Position numbers and translations under genes: made by a program. This document shows, one piece after another, positions 42,442-53,889 of a stretch of 64,000 nt of DNA (positions within the stretch are counted from its first letter, which is position 1; the number at the start of each line of letters is the position of its first letter). Origin of the DNA: Centrapalus pauciflorus (taxonomy: Eukaryota; Streptophyta; Magnoliopsida; Asterales; Asteraceae). The notes below the pieces were generated by a model, which was given only the letters and a program-made list of their open reading frames with translations, had not been told where the DNA came from and made no database searches. The DNA is taken from assembly GCA_020465985.1 (NCBI GenBank), contig JAANYP010000418.1:62001-126000 (forward strand), given 5' to 3'.

Positions 42442-44815
42442 AGTCACACCCCGATACCCCGCTTGGCAACGAGGCGTGACGTCGCGGAAACAAAGGCACA
42501 ATCATAATGAACGACCTCTAAAGGAGACTTTTTCGAAATGCATAAATTAGAAGTGGTGTTTTACAAGTATCAAAAAATACAAAAGTTAACTAGTGCGGAG
42601 ATTAAAAAACATGACAAAAAGTTTAATTATGGAAATCAATCTCTGTAACGTTTCAAATGTCCAATGACTCCGAAAACTTGAAAATCTTGTAAGCATGACA
42701 TGAATGTGATACCTTAGCCCTTATGGTCCTGAGAATAAAATGCTAAATACATCAACATAAAGTTTGTGAGCTCATAGGTTTACACAATATAATAGACAAT
42801 GTATGGAAAGCACAAGATTTCAATGAGTTTATAAATAAAACGAATCAACAGTTTAAGTATTACTATAAGTCTCATGACCCCCAAACTTAACTTTTGAGTG
42901 CCCTATGTGGTATCCAACAACATAATACAAAGAATTGTCAAATGGCGCGACCAACCCGGATGGGGGCATCAACCTAAATAGATCTATCCATAATATTCAT
43001 GTTTCCGGAGTAATTAACGGTTCATGATTGAGGGCAGTGGTGAAGTGTAACCTTATGTAATACATAAAATGATTCCAGTACTTGTGTCCATATAAAAAGT
43101 TTTGCATGTAATCCCACCCCAAATTAATACGATCAAGTAAAATAGGGGCTATAAAAACTCACCGTAAAAGTGATGGCAAAGTGATAATCGGGAAGTATGC
43201 TTGAACTACGACCGGAAATACTTAACCGAGTCCTAAATGGTATGAGAGACTCAATAAGGCTTGTAAATGATATTATGCATGTATGATTCTTTTTAAACAT
43301 TAAATCTTCCAACATAACAAGTCCATAGATAAAAACCCATTTAAAAGTTCAAGTTTCTTTATAAGAGTTTTCCAGGATTTATCGAGGTTTTTCGGCCTAC
43401 TTTGAGGTTGTTTTTAACCAAGCTCCAAAACGATTTGGGATTTGATATTTATAATCATAAAACTACTATATACAAGGAATTTTTCAAGAAAAAGACAGTC
43501 ATTTTTCGAGGTGTATAGGTTAGGGAAAAAGTTCGTTAAAAACCCTATGTTGGTCACAAATGAGCTTTTAGACTTTTCGGTTCCCAAACAGTATTTTGGG
43601 GCTTAAAGCTCCGAGTTAAATTATGAAAACTTTCAGATATTTAGTTAAGACATAGATCTAAATTGTGGAAAAAGTATCAACTCGTTTCGTTAAGCGTTGA
43701 ATTAGTTATGATTTTTCAAAGTTGGTGTAATGTTTCTGCCTAAAAATCTGAATTTCACAACCTTGCAACAACTTATGATTCTTGTTGTTTATAAAAAAAA
43801 CCACATGTGTAAAAAGTTATGAAACACATTTATAAATATTGTTTTCATAATATTTATGCCTACATTATGTGTTTATACTTTATAAACACATTTGTAGTAA
43901 TTACTTTAAAATAAAAACTAGATGTTCATAAGTTTCACTTTATATGCAACTTGTTCTTGTTGGTGATTATATATTAATATGCAAGACTTATAATTACATA
44001 ACTAAAAGAAGTAATAAAGTACTTCTTACTTACTTTAAGGAAAGTATTGAAACCAAATGGGTAGCAGAAGTGTTCTTTAACTAGTTGCACCAAAACTACT
44101 TGAATTTCTTGAAGAACAATGAATGAAAACAACCTTGGTTATATGTGTGGGCTATGGCCGGATTCAAAGAGAGAAAGAAGAGAGTTTTTGGATTTTGCAA
44201 TGTGTAAAAATGAAGAGTGAATTGGTCTATATTTATACATGGAACAAGTTGATGAAATGATGAATTAGAGATGGAGGTTGAGCGAGATCTAAGTGAAGTT
44301 GAAAGGGAGATGGTGAAAAGAGATGTGATTGTGATTGTGCATGGGTGTTGTATTAAAAAAAATGAGAAGTCGACTTTGGGTGTACTACTAGGGGCTGGCC
44401 ATGAAGAGGGTTTTTCAAGATTTTTATATTTTTTTGTATAAAAGAATTTAAATTGTATTCTTGTATTTTCCCTTTTATGTAATCTCATAAATACTTATGA
44501 ATACACTAGTTTAATGAGTTGTTTTTGTTTTGCATAATTAAGGTTTATGAAAGATTGTTAATGCGTAACTAAAGTTACTATTATTTATTAAATTATGCAA
44601 CCTAGTTGATTTAATTTATCATATCGTAATTTGATCGGATTAGTTTCATTGTCGTTTCATCAAATCACACCGGATTAGTTTCATTGTCGTATCATAATTA
44701 AGGATTGTTTCTGATGGTAAGGAATTTCTTTATGAACTTGTTAATCACTTTGATTAATTACTAATGACTATTGATTAAGTGACAAATGCTAACCTGATTT
44801 GTGCCGGTTGTTACA
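42442..44815 (-). repeat. Element D 5' LTR (2374 bp)
   Basis: Homologous to 18941-21313. The outer TG of the sense-strand copy reads AG here. Ends GGTTGTTACA next to tataa. Confidence 0.93.
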
Positions 44816-44966
44816 TATAAACTGATCAAGAAGCAACAATAGTGGAAGGATAACTCAACAATGACGCATGCAATGAGATCTAAAGTTGAAGTTAACTAAC
44901 AGAGGTGGAGTCTACTAACTAAAGTCAGACACGTAGTGTAACTCATATAATAATAAGGTGGAGATT
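44816..44966 (+). other. Element B 3' internal end with polypurine tract
   Basis: Continues B after D. AAGGTGGAGATT (44955-44966) is the polypurine tract directly before the LTR start TGTTAGG. Confidence 0.8.
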
Positions 44967-45404
44967 TGTTAGGATTAGTGTCATTTGTAGTATCTCTAAA
45001 GAGCTAAGTGTAAATACCTCTAATGTGTGTTAGTTAGTTATCCACTCATTCCTTTATATATAGGACTACCCGCATAGCCTCAAAGTGTATTATCAGATCA
45101 GTGATGGAGGAGAGATACACGAGAGTTGAGACAGTCAGGCACAACCGCTGGTGCACTGGTGTGTGTGTGGTACATTCTTGGTGAGATCTTGATGATCTAT
45201 AGGGATATTGATCAATGTAACAGAAGATGTAAGATTGATCATGTATTAAAGTGTACTGGCATGAAGTTCTTTGATTAATGAACATTCAGAATTATGTTAT
45301 TCTTATTGTATGTTCTTATGTATTTTCTGTTCTATCTATGGTTCCCACATGTGTGTGTGATTTGTGATATAAATTAAACAAGGTGTTGGGCATGAAACTC
45401 TACA
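44967..45404 (+). repeat. Element B 3' LTR (438 bp)
   Basis: TGTTAGGATTAG...ACTCTACA, homologous to 2561-3005, TATATATAG at 45055-45063. Confidence 0.88.
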
Positions 45405-45690
45405 CATTTTGTGTTTGAGGAATCTGAGGAAGCATGTGAATTGCTAGTAAGTTCAAATTCATTGAAAATTAAATAGTTCCTTTGTGCTTAATCAACTAAA
45501 ATGAACCAATAAACTTCATAAAATTTTCTTTTGGTGGTACAGAAACTTGAAAAATCGTTGGAACTGCAAGTAAGAAGGAATTGTTACTGAAAACTAAGAG
45601 CTTAGTTTTCTTCAATATACACTTTCTCTAATAGTTGGTTTGGTGGTACAGGAGCATGTAGTAGAACTTGGACGGTATGTAAGTTCATAT
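45405..45690 (+). pseudogene. Unidentified gene fragment with three exon-like blocks
   Basis: Short open blocks are bounded by intron-like borders: one ends CTA|GTAAG near 45450, one lies between GGTGGTACAG| (45541) and |GTAAG (45569), and one between GGTGGTACAG| (45652) and |GTATG (45675). The peptides are Glu/Leu-rich (EESEEACELL, LEKSLEL). The two acceptors share the sequence TTTGGTGGTACAG, suggesting local duplication. Source gene not recognised. Confidence 0.35.
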
Positions 45691-46089
45691 TTGCTGAAAA
45701 TGAAGGCGTCTGGTTTGTGGAAAAAGGAGATCATTATATGAATACATATTGGACAGTTGAATTATTCTGGTATGGACATGTAAACTACTGCTGTAAGCCA
45801 TTGGAATTTTGATCATCATGATGTCTAGCATAAGATTAACTATACAAATAACCTTCAACTTGACATAGTACACTTTTGCCCTGATTGTCTTTTATTTTGA
45901 AAATGAGACCCTTCGAGAAAACCCGAAGAATACATCATTTCTTAATACTTATATCACGTATTATACCAATATTTCAATATGCACCAATAGACAAATTTGG
46001 TAACGAGTCACAATTTCCATTGCTCTTTCCATATTAGTAATAGTTATTAGAACCATTGTCCAATCGTCATATATTTTTTTATCATTTTT

Positions 46090-46273
46090 GAATCCTTTCA
46101 TTTACAAGTAATTAATTTTGAAATATGATTGTTGGGCAACGATCAAGATTTTGAAGTTTAAACATATAATTATACAAAACTATTTGAATCTTTTAATTTA
46201 CAGGTAACTAATTTTGAAATATGATTGTTGGGCAACAGTCAAGATTTTGAACATATATTTATACAAATCAATT
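46090..46273 (+). repeat. Tandem duplication of about 90 bp
   Basis: Two consecutive copies sharing ATATGATTGTTGGGCAAC and CATATA-TTATACAAA blocks. A third, more diverged copy lies at 48218-48303. Confidence 0.8.
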
Positions 46274-46740
46274 GCTTCATTATCATAATATTTTTTTCCC
46301 TTCTACATTCTCTTTCTTTTCACTTTGAAATTAGCTTCATCTATTTTAGTCTTGGTAGCAACTGTGCCATTCTAGTTTGTGTGAATTTAATTCTTCCTTG
46401 TATGTGTTAAAAGGGTAGGATGTTGCTATCGAGTGTTGATTGTGAAGATCATGGTTTTACAGTTGAGAATATGTGGAATAAGGAAACTTGCTCGTCCAAT
46501 GCAAAGAAAGTCTCCAAAGAAATGTTCCAATTCGGTGATGTGGTTATGTTACAGGAATTGCTTCAGTTAGGGCTGATACATTGGTACGATTTATCGACTA
46601 TCTTTTTTGATCTGGTTTATAATTATATTATTATACGTGGTAATTCTGCATCTTGTCATTTTTGGCATTTTCATCCGATACTTCCATAAGTATCTTGATC
46701 ATAAGTATTTATCCCTTCATCCCTTATTTATATAATCAGT
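46186..46740 (+). pseudogene. Unknown gene-like segment, copy 1
   Basis: Open at 46420-46689 with a peptide containing KETCSS, KVSKEMFQ, LLQLGLIHW. It is homologous to 48215-48780, whose reading carries KVSKEMFQ and LLQ-type residues with stops. In both copies the exon-like part is preceded by CTTGTATGTGTTAAAAGGGTA-like sequence. Not recognised; may be a captured exon with its intron. Confidence 0.35.
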
Positions 46741-47059
46741 TACCAACTAACTACTACATAAGTATCTTGATCATAAATATATAATCAAGACTTTCATAAG
46801 GAGGGAGTATTTATAGGAATCTACATTAGTATATTCTAGGAGGGGTAAATTAGAAATTATATGTAGCAGTTAGTTAGAAAATGATTCTATAAATAAGGGA
46901 TGAAGAACCGATAGTGAGTGTGCAGAAATATGGTTAGAAAAGTGTTGGCTCTTTGCTTAACAACTTTGAGGGGTCTCCAATCATTCGATTGAGAGAAAGG
47001 GAGGTTTCCCTGGAATCATTGTTAGTTCTCCAATATCTATCATAGTTTACTAATTTAAG

Positions 47060-47620
47060 AATTAAAGCAATGCGGGTAGAACAAGGCCAGGTCAAGGAGA
47101 AAGGCTAGGCTGATCACTGAGGTGAATGCTCTTGTGATTGAACTACTAGCATTAGTGGAGCAGGGAATGACTTTGTTTGCGGAGAAAAATCAACTAAAGG
47201 AAAAGGCGAAAGTCGCCCTGGAGAACCTAAAGACACACTTGACTAAGTTACAAGCGAAGTAATCTGCTGAGATCCACAATATCGAGGTACAGACCACGAC
47301 CTGTGTGGGAGAGTTGCAGAATCTGATTTAGCAAGAAGACTTGTATTTTGTGGCTCTCATTTATAAGATCACGAGATCAACAAATTATCGAAAAAGGTGC
47401 CCAAGGGACACACCGCAGATATATAAGCATGGTACTCTCGTGAGTATGATGAAATTATAGAGCAGTGCTGATGTAATTGATGAGAATGTATCCTACAAAA
47501 AATCTATTGAAGCATTTGAAAAAGAAGTATCTGACATGATCCCAACATTCAAAGATGTTAGTATGTTACTGATTGCACACTTCCTCTCGCACCACAAGCA
47601 TTTGTAAGTTTCTAATTCCG
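47060..47620 (+). pseudogene. Unknown gene fragment, coiled-coil-like
   Basis: One frame reads EVNALVIELLALVEQG, KNQLKEKAKVALENL, then a stop. Further on (about 47460-47607) comes a block SYKKSIEAFEKEVSDMI ending at HKHL|GTAAG, a plausible donor. Heptad-like composition, several stops, no identifiable family. Between 46741 and 47059 and from 47621 to 48214 I see nothing convincing. Confidence 0.3.
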
Positions 47621-48214
47621 TATATGATTCTTCATATTCATATTTTGTACTACAAAATCTAAAAGTTGTTGTTTTTTAACTTGCTTAATGTTAGATTCCT
47701 CCACGTCATTGTTTGTATCTCCACATCTTGAATTGTATCGATAATGATAAAGAACTTTGCAAAAATCTTAACGTAATTCATTAGAATAATTTGATTAGGA
47801 GGTTATATGCTCTTTATGTCAACTTTTTTTAACCCATCTTTTGTACCACCGCCCAAAACACATCTTGCTAGTTAAGGTGAGGCTAGATATTATTCGTTTT
47901 GTCACAGTTGGAGTGCACTCCTTCGAAAGCCAACATTAACCAAAAACACACTTTTATATGTAACCTCTGTGGTCAAAAACCTTATGCGGTTAAAACTACC
48001 CTGCAGCGCTTTAAATGTCACGAGTTCACACCTAGAAACACAATACCAAGTACCGAAGCACACTTCAAATTCCAACACAATTAGAATGTGTTTGGCTCGT
48101 TGAATGAAATTGAAGAATTAAAATTTGAATCCCGATCCTTGTAGTGTGATTGGAACTATGGATTACAAGGAAATGAACTTTCGCTTGTTGTCCAGCGGTC
48201 ATATATTTATAATA

Positions 48215-48780
48215 TTTGAATCTTCTTTTTATTTATAAGTAACTAATTTTGAAAGTTGGGTAACGCTCAAGATATTAAACATATATTTATACAAATCATT
48301 TGCTTACTGTCATACAACTCTCTCTTTGCACAAGTCTTTTCTAGATCTAATCTTTTGTAGGATTATTCTACTTACCCATTCTCACTTTCAACACTTTCAT
48401 TCGTCCCTAGTCTTAAAAGAAATTGTTCGATTCCAGTATTTGTGAGTATAAATCCTTGTATGTGTTTAAAGGGTATGACAATTGACGATGTTCCTATTGA
48501 TTGTTGCCTGAAGATCCACAATTAGGAAACCTGCTCATTCAAGGCTATGAAAGTCTCTAAAGAAATGTTCCAATCCATGAACGGTGATGCAATTCTCTTA
48601 CAGGTTTTACAGTCAGGGCTGCTGCCATGGTAAGATTTATCGTCATTCCTTTATAATCTATTTATAATGATATGTTTATATGTTCTCAATATGCATATTG
48701 TCCTTTTTTGAATTTTCATCCGGTACTTCCATTAGTATCTTAATCATGAATTATGATTCCTACTTGTGTGATATAATAAA
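48215..48780 (+). pseudogene. Unknown gene-like segment, copy 2
   Basis: Diverged duplicate of 46186-46740, about 2 kb apart, same orientation. The open part near 48540-48630 repeats the SKEMFQ block but has stops. Confidence 0.35.
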
Positions 48781-49799
48781 CAAATACAGTAACAAGTGAG
48801 CCACTTTCTCTTAATTATTTACGTTTACAATTTGAAATTGTTTATTGTCACTCAAACAGACAATCATTATATTTAGGGATAACTAGGAATTGCTAGTTGG
48901 AATTGCTACTTCAGTTATATTCTTATTGAGACATTTTTATGTTTCTAATATAATTCTTACCATTTGTTTTAAGATTGAGTCTCACATTTGTATCTTCTAC
49001 CAGCTAGATTCATTTTTTATGTTTATGTGGTTAACTTCATGTTCTTTGTTTGTTTTTACAATCAGACTGTGAATAAACAAAAGATGGTAAGCGCTACCCT
49101 GAAAGCAAGAGCCGATCTCAAGCTTTGATCAAGAGGCTGCAGAACCAACACTTTGTGTGTTGTGCAGAACAAAACGATGCATGATGGTTTGTGATGGTTA
49201 CAAAACCACAAAAACAAATAAATCAAAGGTGTGACTTGTTCAGCAAGAGGCTACAGTGAGTGCCAAACATCAAATTATTTTTATACATTGTAGTATCAAC
49301 TCCATTTGAATGAAACTAATTTATGTTATTATATTGTAAGTGGCATATATAATTAACTGCAGGTATTTGTAATCTAAATTAGAGTGATTTGGAATTACTA
49401 ACTGATCAAGAATTTAAATGTTATTTACAAAGTTTAATTCTAACAACAATTATCTTGCTTTTGACATTTGACATTTAGATGTTTGGATGAATAATTATGT
49501 TATGTGAACGTTGGTTCATGTCTCATTATTGTCGCGGGTATTATTGTTTAACTCTTTCTTTAGGTTTAGTATATATATTTGGCTAAGTAACTATAAATTT
49601 TGTACACATCTAGTCGTTAAACTATTTTTTGTATACATGTAAAAAGTTTAGTTGGTTCACATTTAACCATAGTTGTTAACTTGTGACTTGACTCGGGAAT
49701 CGAAAACATAAAATATTAACTCGTGACTTGAATCACATCTTGACTCGTAAGAGTCATGATATACGTGTATATATGTTTGCATCAATGTGTGTGTGTATC
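48781..49799. other. No gene seen
   Basis: AT-rich sequence, only short chance frames. Confidence 0.5.
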
Positions 49800-49816
49800 T
49801 ATATATATATACATAC

Positions 49817-49852
<36 letters not shown>

Positions 49853-49853
49853 T
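49800..49853. repeat. TA/CA microsatellite
   Basis: Runs of TA, then CA dinucleotides. Confidence 0.9.
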
Positions 49854-49890
49854 AGTATTATGCCCGCGCAAAGCTGCAGTGACGACAAAT
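49854..49890 (+). other. Possible transposon terminus (TAGTATTATGCCCGCGC)
   Basis: The words CTAGTATTATGCCCGCGCAA, directly after the microsatellite, resemble terminal sequences seen on plant Helitron-like or other non-autonomous DNA elements. The opposite end is not identified. Weak. Confidence 0.25.
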
Positions 49891-50299
49891 AATTTTCCGT
49901 TTAATAACATGTTTGTTTAGTGACAAAGTAGACAAAGAAAGAATATTAGATCGTCATTGGCAAATCATCTTTAAATTGTCATACATATTGTATAGTTAGT
50001 TATAAGAGAGCATTTTACTCTTGAGCTAATATAGAATGAGGGTGATGATCAAGTCCAAATGATATCTTATTTGGAAAATATAAAAAATTTCAAGATGGGA
50101 AGTTTTAATGGCAACAACACGATAAACTTATTCAAACACGTCCAAACAAAAAAAATATATAGAGGTACTACAGAGTGTCTAATCATACATTCTCGTCAGA
50201 TTGCTAAGTTTAATCTATGCAATATAAAGAGAGTGGACATGTATGTTAAACAACCAAGACCTGTACAACAAATAAATCCACCATACTCATAGATCATTG

Positions 50300-51164
50300 G
50301 ATAAGGTTCGTATATATGCATACATTATTAATGAAACATATTTTTAAATATGAAAGAATTGAATAAGGTTCGTATCTTATACAAACTTTAGAGTTAGGAC
50401 TTTTCTTTTCAACCATAGAGCAAAGTTGGTCATGTACAACTTTGGTCATGCTGGAACAATTTGTGACCAAGTGAAACAAGACTAACATCATGAAAAGCAA
50501 GCAGTAAGCGTCCACTCCATGGGGATTGGTGAATCCATGGTCATATCTTTGAAATACGGCTGTTCATGAATGTAGGTTGAATTAGGATCCCAAGAATAGA
50601 GACCGGATGAAGAGATAGATAACTTGTTCCACATTGGATTGCCCTGTGTGATAGCCTGTGTACTCTTGAACATATCAAAGAGCACGCTTGACTGAACAAC
50701 CTGTGAGATTACCACAAGAAGTGTTAGAAAAAACTATTATAATTTTCAATTCCTTAGAGTTTTATTGTTTCACAGATTGAATGGGGAAAATAAAAGGATT
50801 CAGAGTCGAGTACCTCAACGATTTCTTCGTTACTTGGCCAATTGGCTCCTTCTCAAAGTCTATGTCAACCTAAAGCACAATCAACAAAGCCTTCAATGAT
50901 TACACATCAACAACCAGAATCATTGACCTAAATGTCTTGAAGGCAAGACAAGAAAAGTAACATCAACCAACTTTCTGTTTTTTTAACATTCTAATGTGCA
51001 GAAAATAAAAAAAAAGATCTGACACTCATAATTTCTATATACCGTGCCAGTATGCGCGTAAGCCATGACCAATGAAGGTGAAGCAAGATAGTTGGTTCTT
51101 GTCAGTGGATGAACACGTCCTTCAAAGTTTCGGTTTCTAGAAAGTACAACTACAGAAACTATAT
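50300..51164 (-). pseudogene. ACO: Aconitate hydratase gene fragment (three exons with introns)
   Basis: Exon a (51164-51043) reads VLSRNRNFEGRVHPLTRTNY and LASPSLVMAYAHTG. Exon b (50869-50814) starts VDIDFEKEP and, with an internal deletion, continues in another frame as WPSNEEIVEV. Exon c (50700 to about 50480) reads VVQSSVLFDMFKST, NPMWNKLS, LYSWDPNSTYIHE and YFKDMTMD. These are the well-known C-terminal aconitase segments in the right order. Borders are GT-AG (ACG|GTATAT, TTTAG|GTTGAC, GAG|GTACTC, TCACAG|GTTGTT), so the source was genomic DNA, not a cDNA. The conserved Gly of LSGNRNFEG is Arg here. A frameshift occurs at PHGVDAYCLL and the rest is lost. Non-functional fragment. Confidence 0.9.
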
Positions 51165-51266
51165 CTGCAGAAGATGCCACCAAATACTAAGACAAACGAA
51201 CAAATACACCAACGAAAGCTTGGCTTAACCTGGATAAAACTAAAAGAACAAAGATAACAAACTAAC

Positions 51267-51352
51267 CTTCATACTAATGTAATGGCAAATCGGTCAACGC
51301 CAAGAATGAGGTCAGATAACTCAAGCGTTGCATGTGTACGATCATTGATCAC
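51267..51352 (-). pseudogene. Unidentified exon-like block
   Basis: 86-nt open block bordered by TCTCCAG| and |GTTAG, reading VINDRTHATLELSDLIL and GVDRFAI. It lies between the aconitase and myosin fragments on the same strand. I do not recognise the source; it may be a third captured gene. Confidence 0.4.
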
Positions 51353-51557
51353 CTGGAGAGTTAAAGAAGAATCCATAAATCTGAAAAAAAAAGAATATTA
51401 ACAAGGTAATTACATAACATAGATTTAACATCTGACCATCTGGTGAGAATAAAGATAAAGTAAGTTCAAAAACAGGGGTATTTATATGACTTTGAAAGGA
51501 TAGCACAGAATTGCAAAACAGGAAAGTTATACAGAAAGACTTTCTTCTCAGAGGAAC

Positions 51558-51931
51558 CTTTTCAATAAGATCCAGAATGTCCTTGTTATCTACAAACTCT
51601 ATGTAGCTCCAGTCAATTTCCTCTTTTTTGTATATTTCTTGCTGCATCTTGAACACATGATGTATGAAAGGGACAAATAACTAAAAACTCAACTATATGT
51701 TCACAAAACTGCTCAAAACTGCAACTTATCATTACTGAAATTTATACAAAACTGCTCAAAACTATACATTTAAATAAAATGATGATCATCTCCATCAAGT
51801 AGATGAACAACCAGTTGTATCAATAGTACCTATTGGTTTTAAAGCTTTCAAAACCATATATGTCAAGGACGTCAATCAGAGAATTCGACTTTGGATGTAG
51901 CCCAATCGACACGTTAATATTATCCACCAAC
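51558..51931 (-). pseudogene. Class XI myosin motor-domain gene fragment (two exons)
   Basis: Exon 51931-51830 reads LVDNINVSIGLHPKSNSLI and DVLDIYGFESFKTN, the conserved relay-helix region of plant myosin XI, and ends AATAG|GTAC at the position where the family continues with a Ser codon. The second block (about 51665-51558) reads HVFKMQQEIYKKEEIDWSY and IEFVDNKDILDLIEK, ending |GTTCC. The exon between them (FEQFCINLTNEKL region) is missing from the 165 bp between the blocks. The order and strand fit one genomic fragment. It lies directly upstream, in sense direction, of the aconitase fragment, although the two genes are unrelated. Confidence 0.9.
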
Positions 51932-52700
51932 CTGTAAATATGAATAAATAAAAGATAAAGTTATCAATCAAGTCACTTGAACGCAAAGAAAAGCCAAGAC
52001 CAAACGTTATTGATGCATACATGAATATGGATGAAACCTGACAAAGAAACATTGCAAAAAAAGATCAATGAGCACAACGTGTAGAAATACATTCAAAGCA
52101 AAAGTAAGAAATAAAAACAATATTCTTGGACCTTTGTCAAGCAAAGCAATAGAATTTCTTGAATAGAAATTAACAGTACACATAATCTTCTATGAATCTA
52201 ATTACTTGCGACAGACAACATTTAATTATTCAGGCTGACTAAAACAACATGGTCTTGAACTTTCTCTATGTGGACAGTAATCCTAAAATACAAGAGCTAA
52301 GCTAAAGCTTGTAAAAATGCATAAAATGAATATAGTGCCATATCTGAATGCCAAAAAATTACAAAAATAAGAAGCAACAACAGAAACTCTAACCGAAATA
52401 AAATGATTATAGTACCATATCTGAAAGATCCATCATTACAACAATGATATATCTAAATGAACAAGCATTAGCAAAACCTCATATTAGTGCCTAAATAGAA
52501 GTGTCATTCCCCTATAATTCACAAATAACTAAAAACAGATTACAAAAATATAACTTTACACTGATATTGATAAGAAAGCATAAGTTTTTATTCTTGTTCT
52601 AGATTGATTTTAAAATCCTATCTAACACTATGATATTGCAATTGTAATAATGTAATTGTAGTAGAGACAAAATGAAAGAGCGTATGAAATCACTTACGTC
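51932..52700. other. No gene seen
   Basis: AT-rich sequence, possibly intron of the captured fragment; no further myosin exon recognised. Confidence 0.45.
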
Positions 52701-52712
52701 TCTACAACATAT

Positions 52713-52990
52713 ATGTCTGTTTGGCCCAACAGCACTACTTTCATGGCGCCGGCAACACTTGCTGATAATCTGAACCCTGAGACATTCCGTAAATTCTTCG
52801 AGTGTTGGACCTGCGAAGTGGGAATCATTGTTGCGAAGTGGGAATCATCATTGTTGAAAAATGGAAATCATCTTTGTTGCAAAGTGGAAATCATCAAATT
52901 AATTATGGTGGGATTTTTGATATGCCTAGTGATGCCCCTGTTAAGTATATTGATGGTTTTGTGAAAACAGACAAGGTGTTGATTACGCTA
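52713..52990 (+). other. Short frame with tandem repeat
   Basis: Open for 83 codons (MAPATLADNLNPETFRKFF), loosely resembling a gag start. It contains three to four imperfect copies of a 20-25-bp unit with GAAGTGGGAATCAT (52810-52895). It may be a remnant of another retroelement. Confidence 0.3.
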
Positions 52991-53300
52991 GTTTCATAAT
53001 AACATTATTTATCGTCATTGTAACCTAGAACTTACATGACCTAAGCATGAAATATCAATTTTTATATGATGGCATCTTCATCTAAATGTTATAATTTAAC
53101 ATTACTATCCTCCCCTAAAAATTTCTGTCATATCAGTTTCATACTCATCTTGGTATATAGTCATCTTCTCCTTTTTCCTCAAACCATGTTCAACAATGTA
53201 TTAAGATCCACGGCACACTTCAACATCCTTAAACCTTCACAAAGTTTCTTTCAAAGAACTAAGTATTAAAGGTTGATGTTTATTGAATATGTATTTTGAA

Positions 53301-53861
53301 GAGACAGGTCACCTCGTCTACGGATCGGATCAAGGCACGACGTCGTCCAACGAGTGCGGAATCCTCGTTAGACGCTTAACAGAATGATCACGCGTGGAAC
53401 AAGGATCCGAACACGATGCTAGCCGATGTAAGAACCGACCCCACACCATGTATTGCTCCAAGAAACTCTCTAAAAACCTTTCTAGTTCGTACGTGCACAA
53501 TACAAGCTCTGAAATTCGTATACACTGAAAGTTATGAAATAATCTGATTAAGTTCTTAATTATCAACAAGTAAGTTCGTTTAGGCCCAAGCTGACGAATT
53601 TAATTAAGTTCAAGCCCAACTCCTACGAACTTATTCTAACTAAGTTCGTATGATGTGACTTAAGTTCGTGGCTTTAGCCTTACGAACTTATCTTCACATT
53701 CAAGAACTTATCTTTACAATCTATAACTTAACATGCAAATATAAACATCATACACAATCATGATCAAACATACATGACTTGTATTAAAAAAAGCCTCGTC
53801 TATTACATATGACTATCTATTACATATCTAGACTGCTATCATCACACAGGGTGTACCAACA
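53301..53861 (-). repeat. Element G 3' LTR (about 560 bp)
   Basis: Ends GTACCAACA next to the polypurine tract, like element C. Shares with C's LTR the block CGAGTGCGGAATCCTCGTTA and the terminal region GACTGCTATC. The left edge is uncertain. AAGTTCGT/ACGAACTT motifs cluster at 53560-53710. Confidence 0.82.
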
Positions 53862-53873
53862 GACTCCCCCTTA
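53862..53873 (-). other. Element G polypurine tract
   Basis: Minus strand TTAAGGGGGAGTC abuts the LTR start TGTTGGTAC. Confidence 0.85.
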
Positions 53874-53889
53874 ACGATAGCTTCTAGGT

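Larger units (their letters stand above)
18941..44815 (-). mobile_element. Element D: Ty3/gypsy (Tekay-like) retrotransposon, split by E and F
   Basis: Two LTRs of about 2.37 kb bound the element. On the minus strand the order is 5' LTR (44815-42442), primer-binding site, gag, zinc knuckles and protease (42300-40023), [element F], protease end and RT start (26081-25440), [block E], rest of RT, RNase H and integrase (23157-21326), polypurine tract and 3' LTR. PR-RT-RH-IN order is that of Ty3/gypsy. The gag and pol motifs resemble plant chromoviruses of the Tekay/Del group. Flanks are aataa (18936-18940) and tataa (44816-44820), a 5-bp duplication with one mismatch. LTRs differ at roughly a tenth of positions in the stretch I compared, so D is older than C. 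Own length without E and F is about 9.6 kb. Confidence 0.92.
2561..45404 (+). mobile_element. Element B: old non-autonomous LTR retrotransposon hosting nested insertions
   Basis: Two related LTRs (2561-3005 and 44967-45404) flank a primer-binding site at the left and a polypurine tract at the right. Internal DNA proper to B is 3006-4464, 17042-18940 and 44816-44966, about 3.5 kb in total once insertions C and D are removed. No gag or pol similarity is visible in it, so B fits a LARD-type non-autonomous element. The two LTRs are clearly diverged, with many substitutions and small gaps, consistent with B being the oldest layer. A target-site duplication could not be matched (ggcta on the left against cattt on the right). 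Confidence 0.8.

Noticed and set aside
2561..45404. A target-site duplication for element B
   Set aside because: The flanks ggcta and cattt do not match, and the left LTR edge is eroded.
47899..48084. Small ORF with CNLCG resembling a zinc finger
   Set aside because: The histidine pair of a C2H2 finger is missing and the spacing is wrong.
45405..53300. Functional aconitase or myosin gene
   Set aside because: Only a few C-terminal or motor-domain exons are present, with frameshifts, an internal deletion and missing exons.
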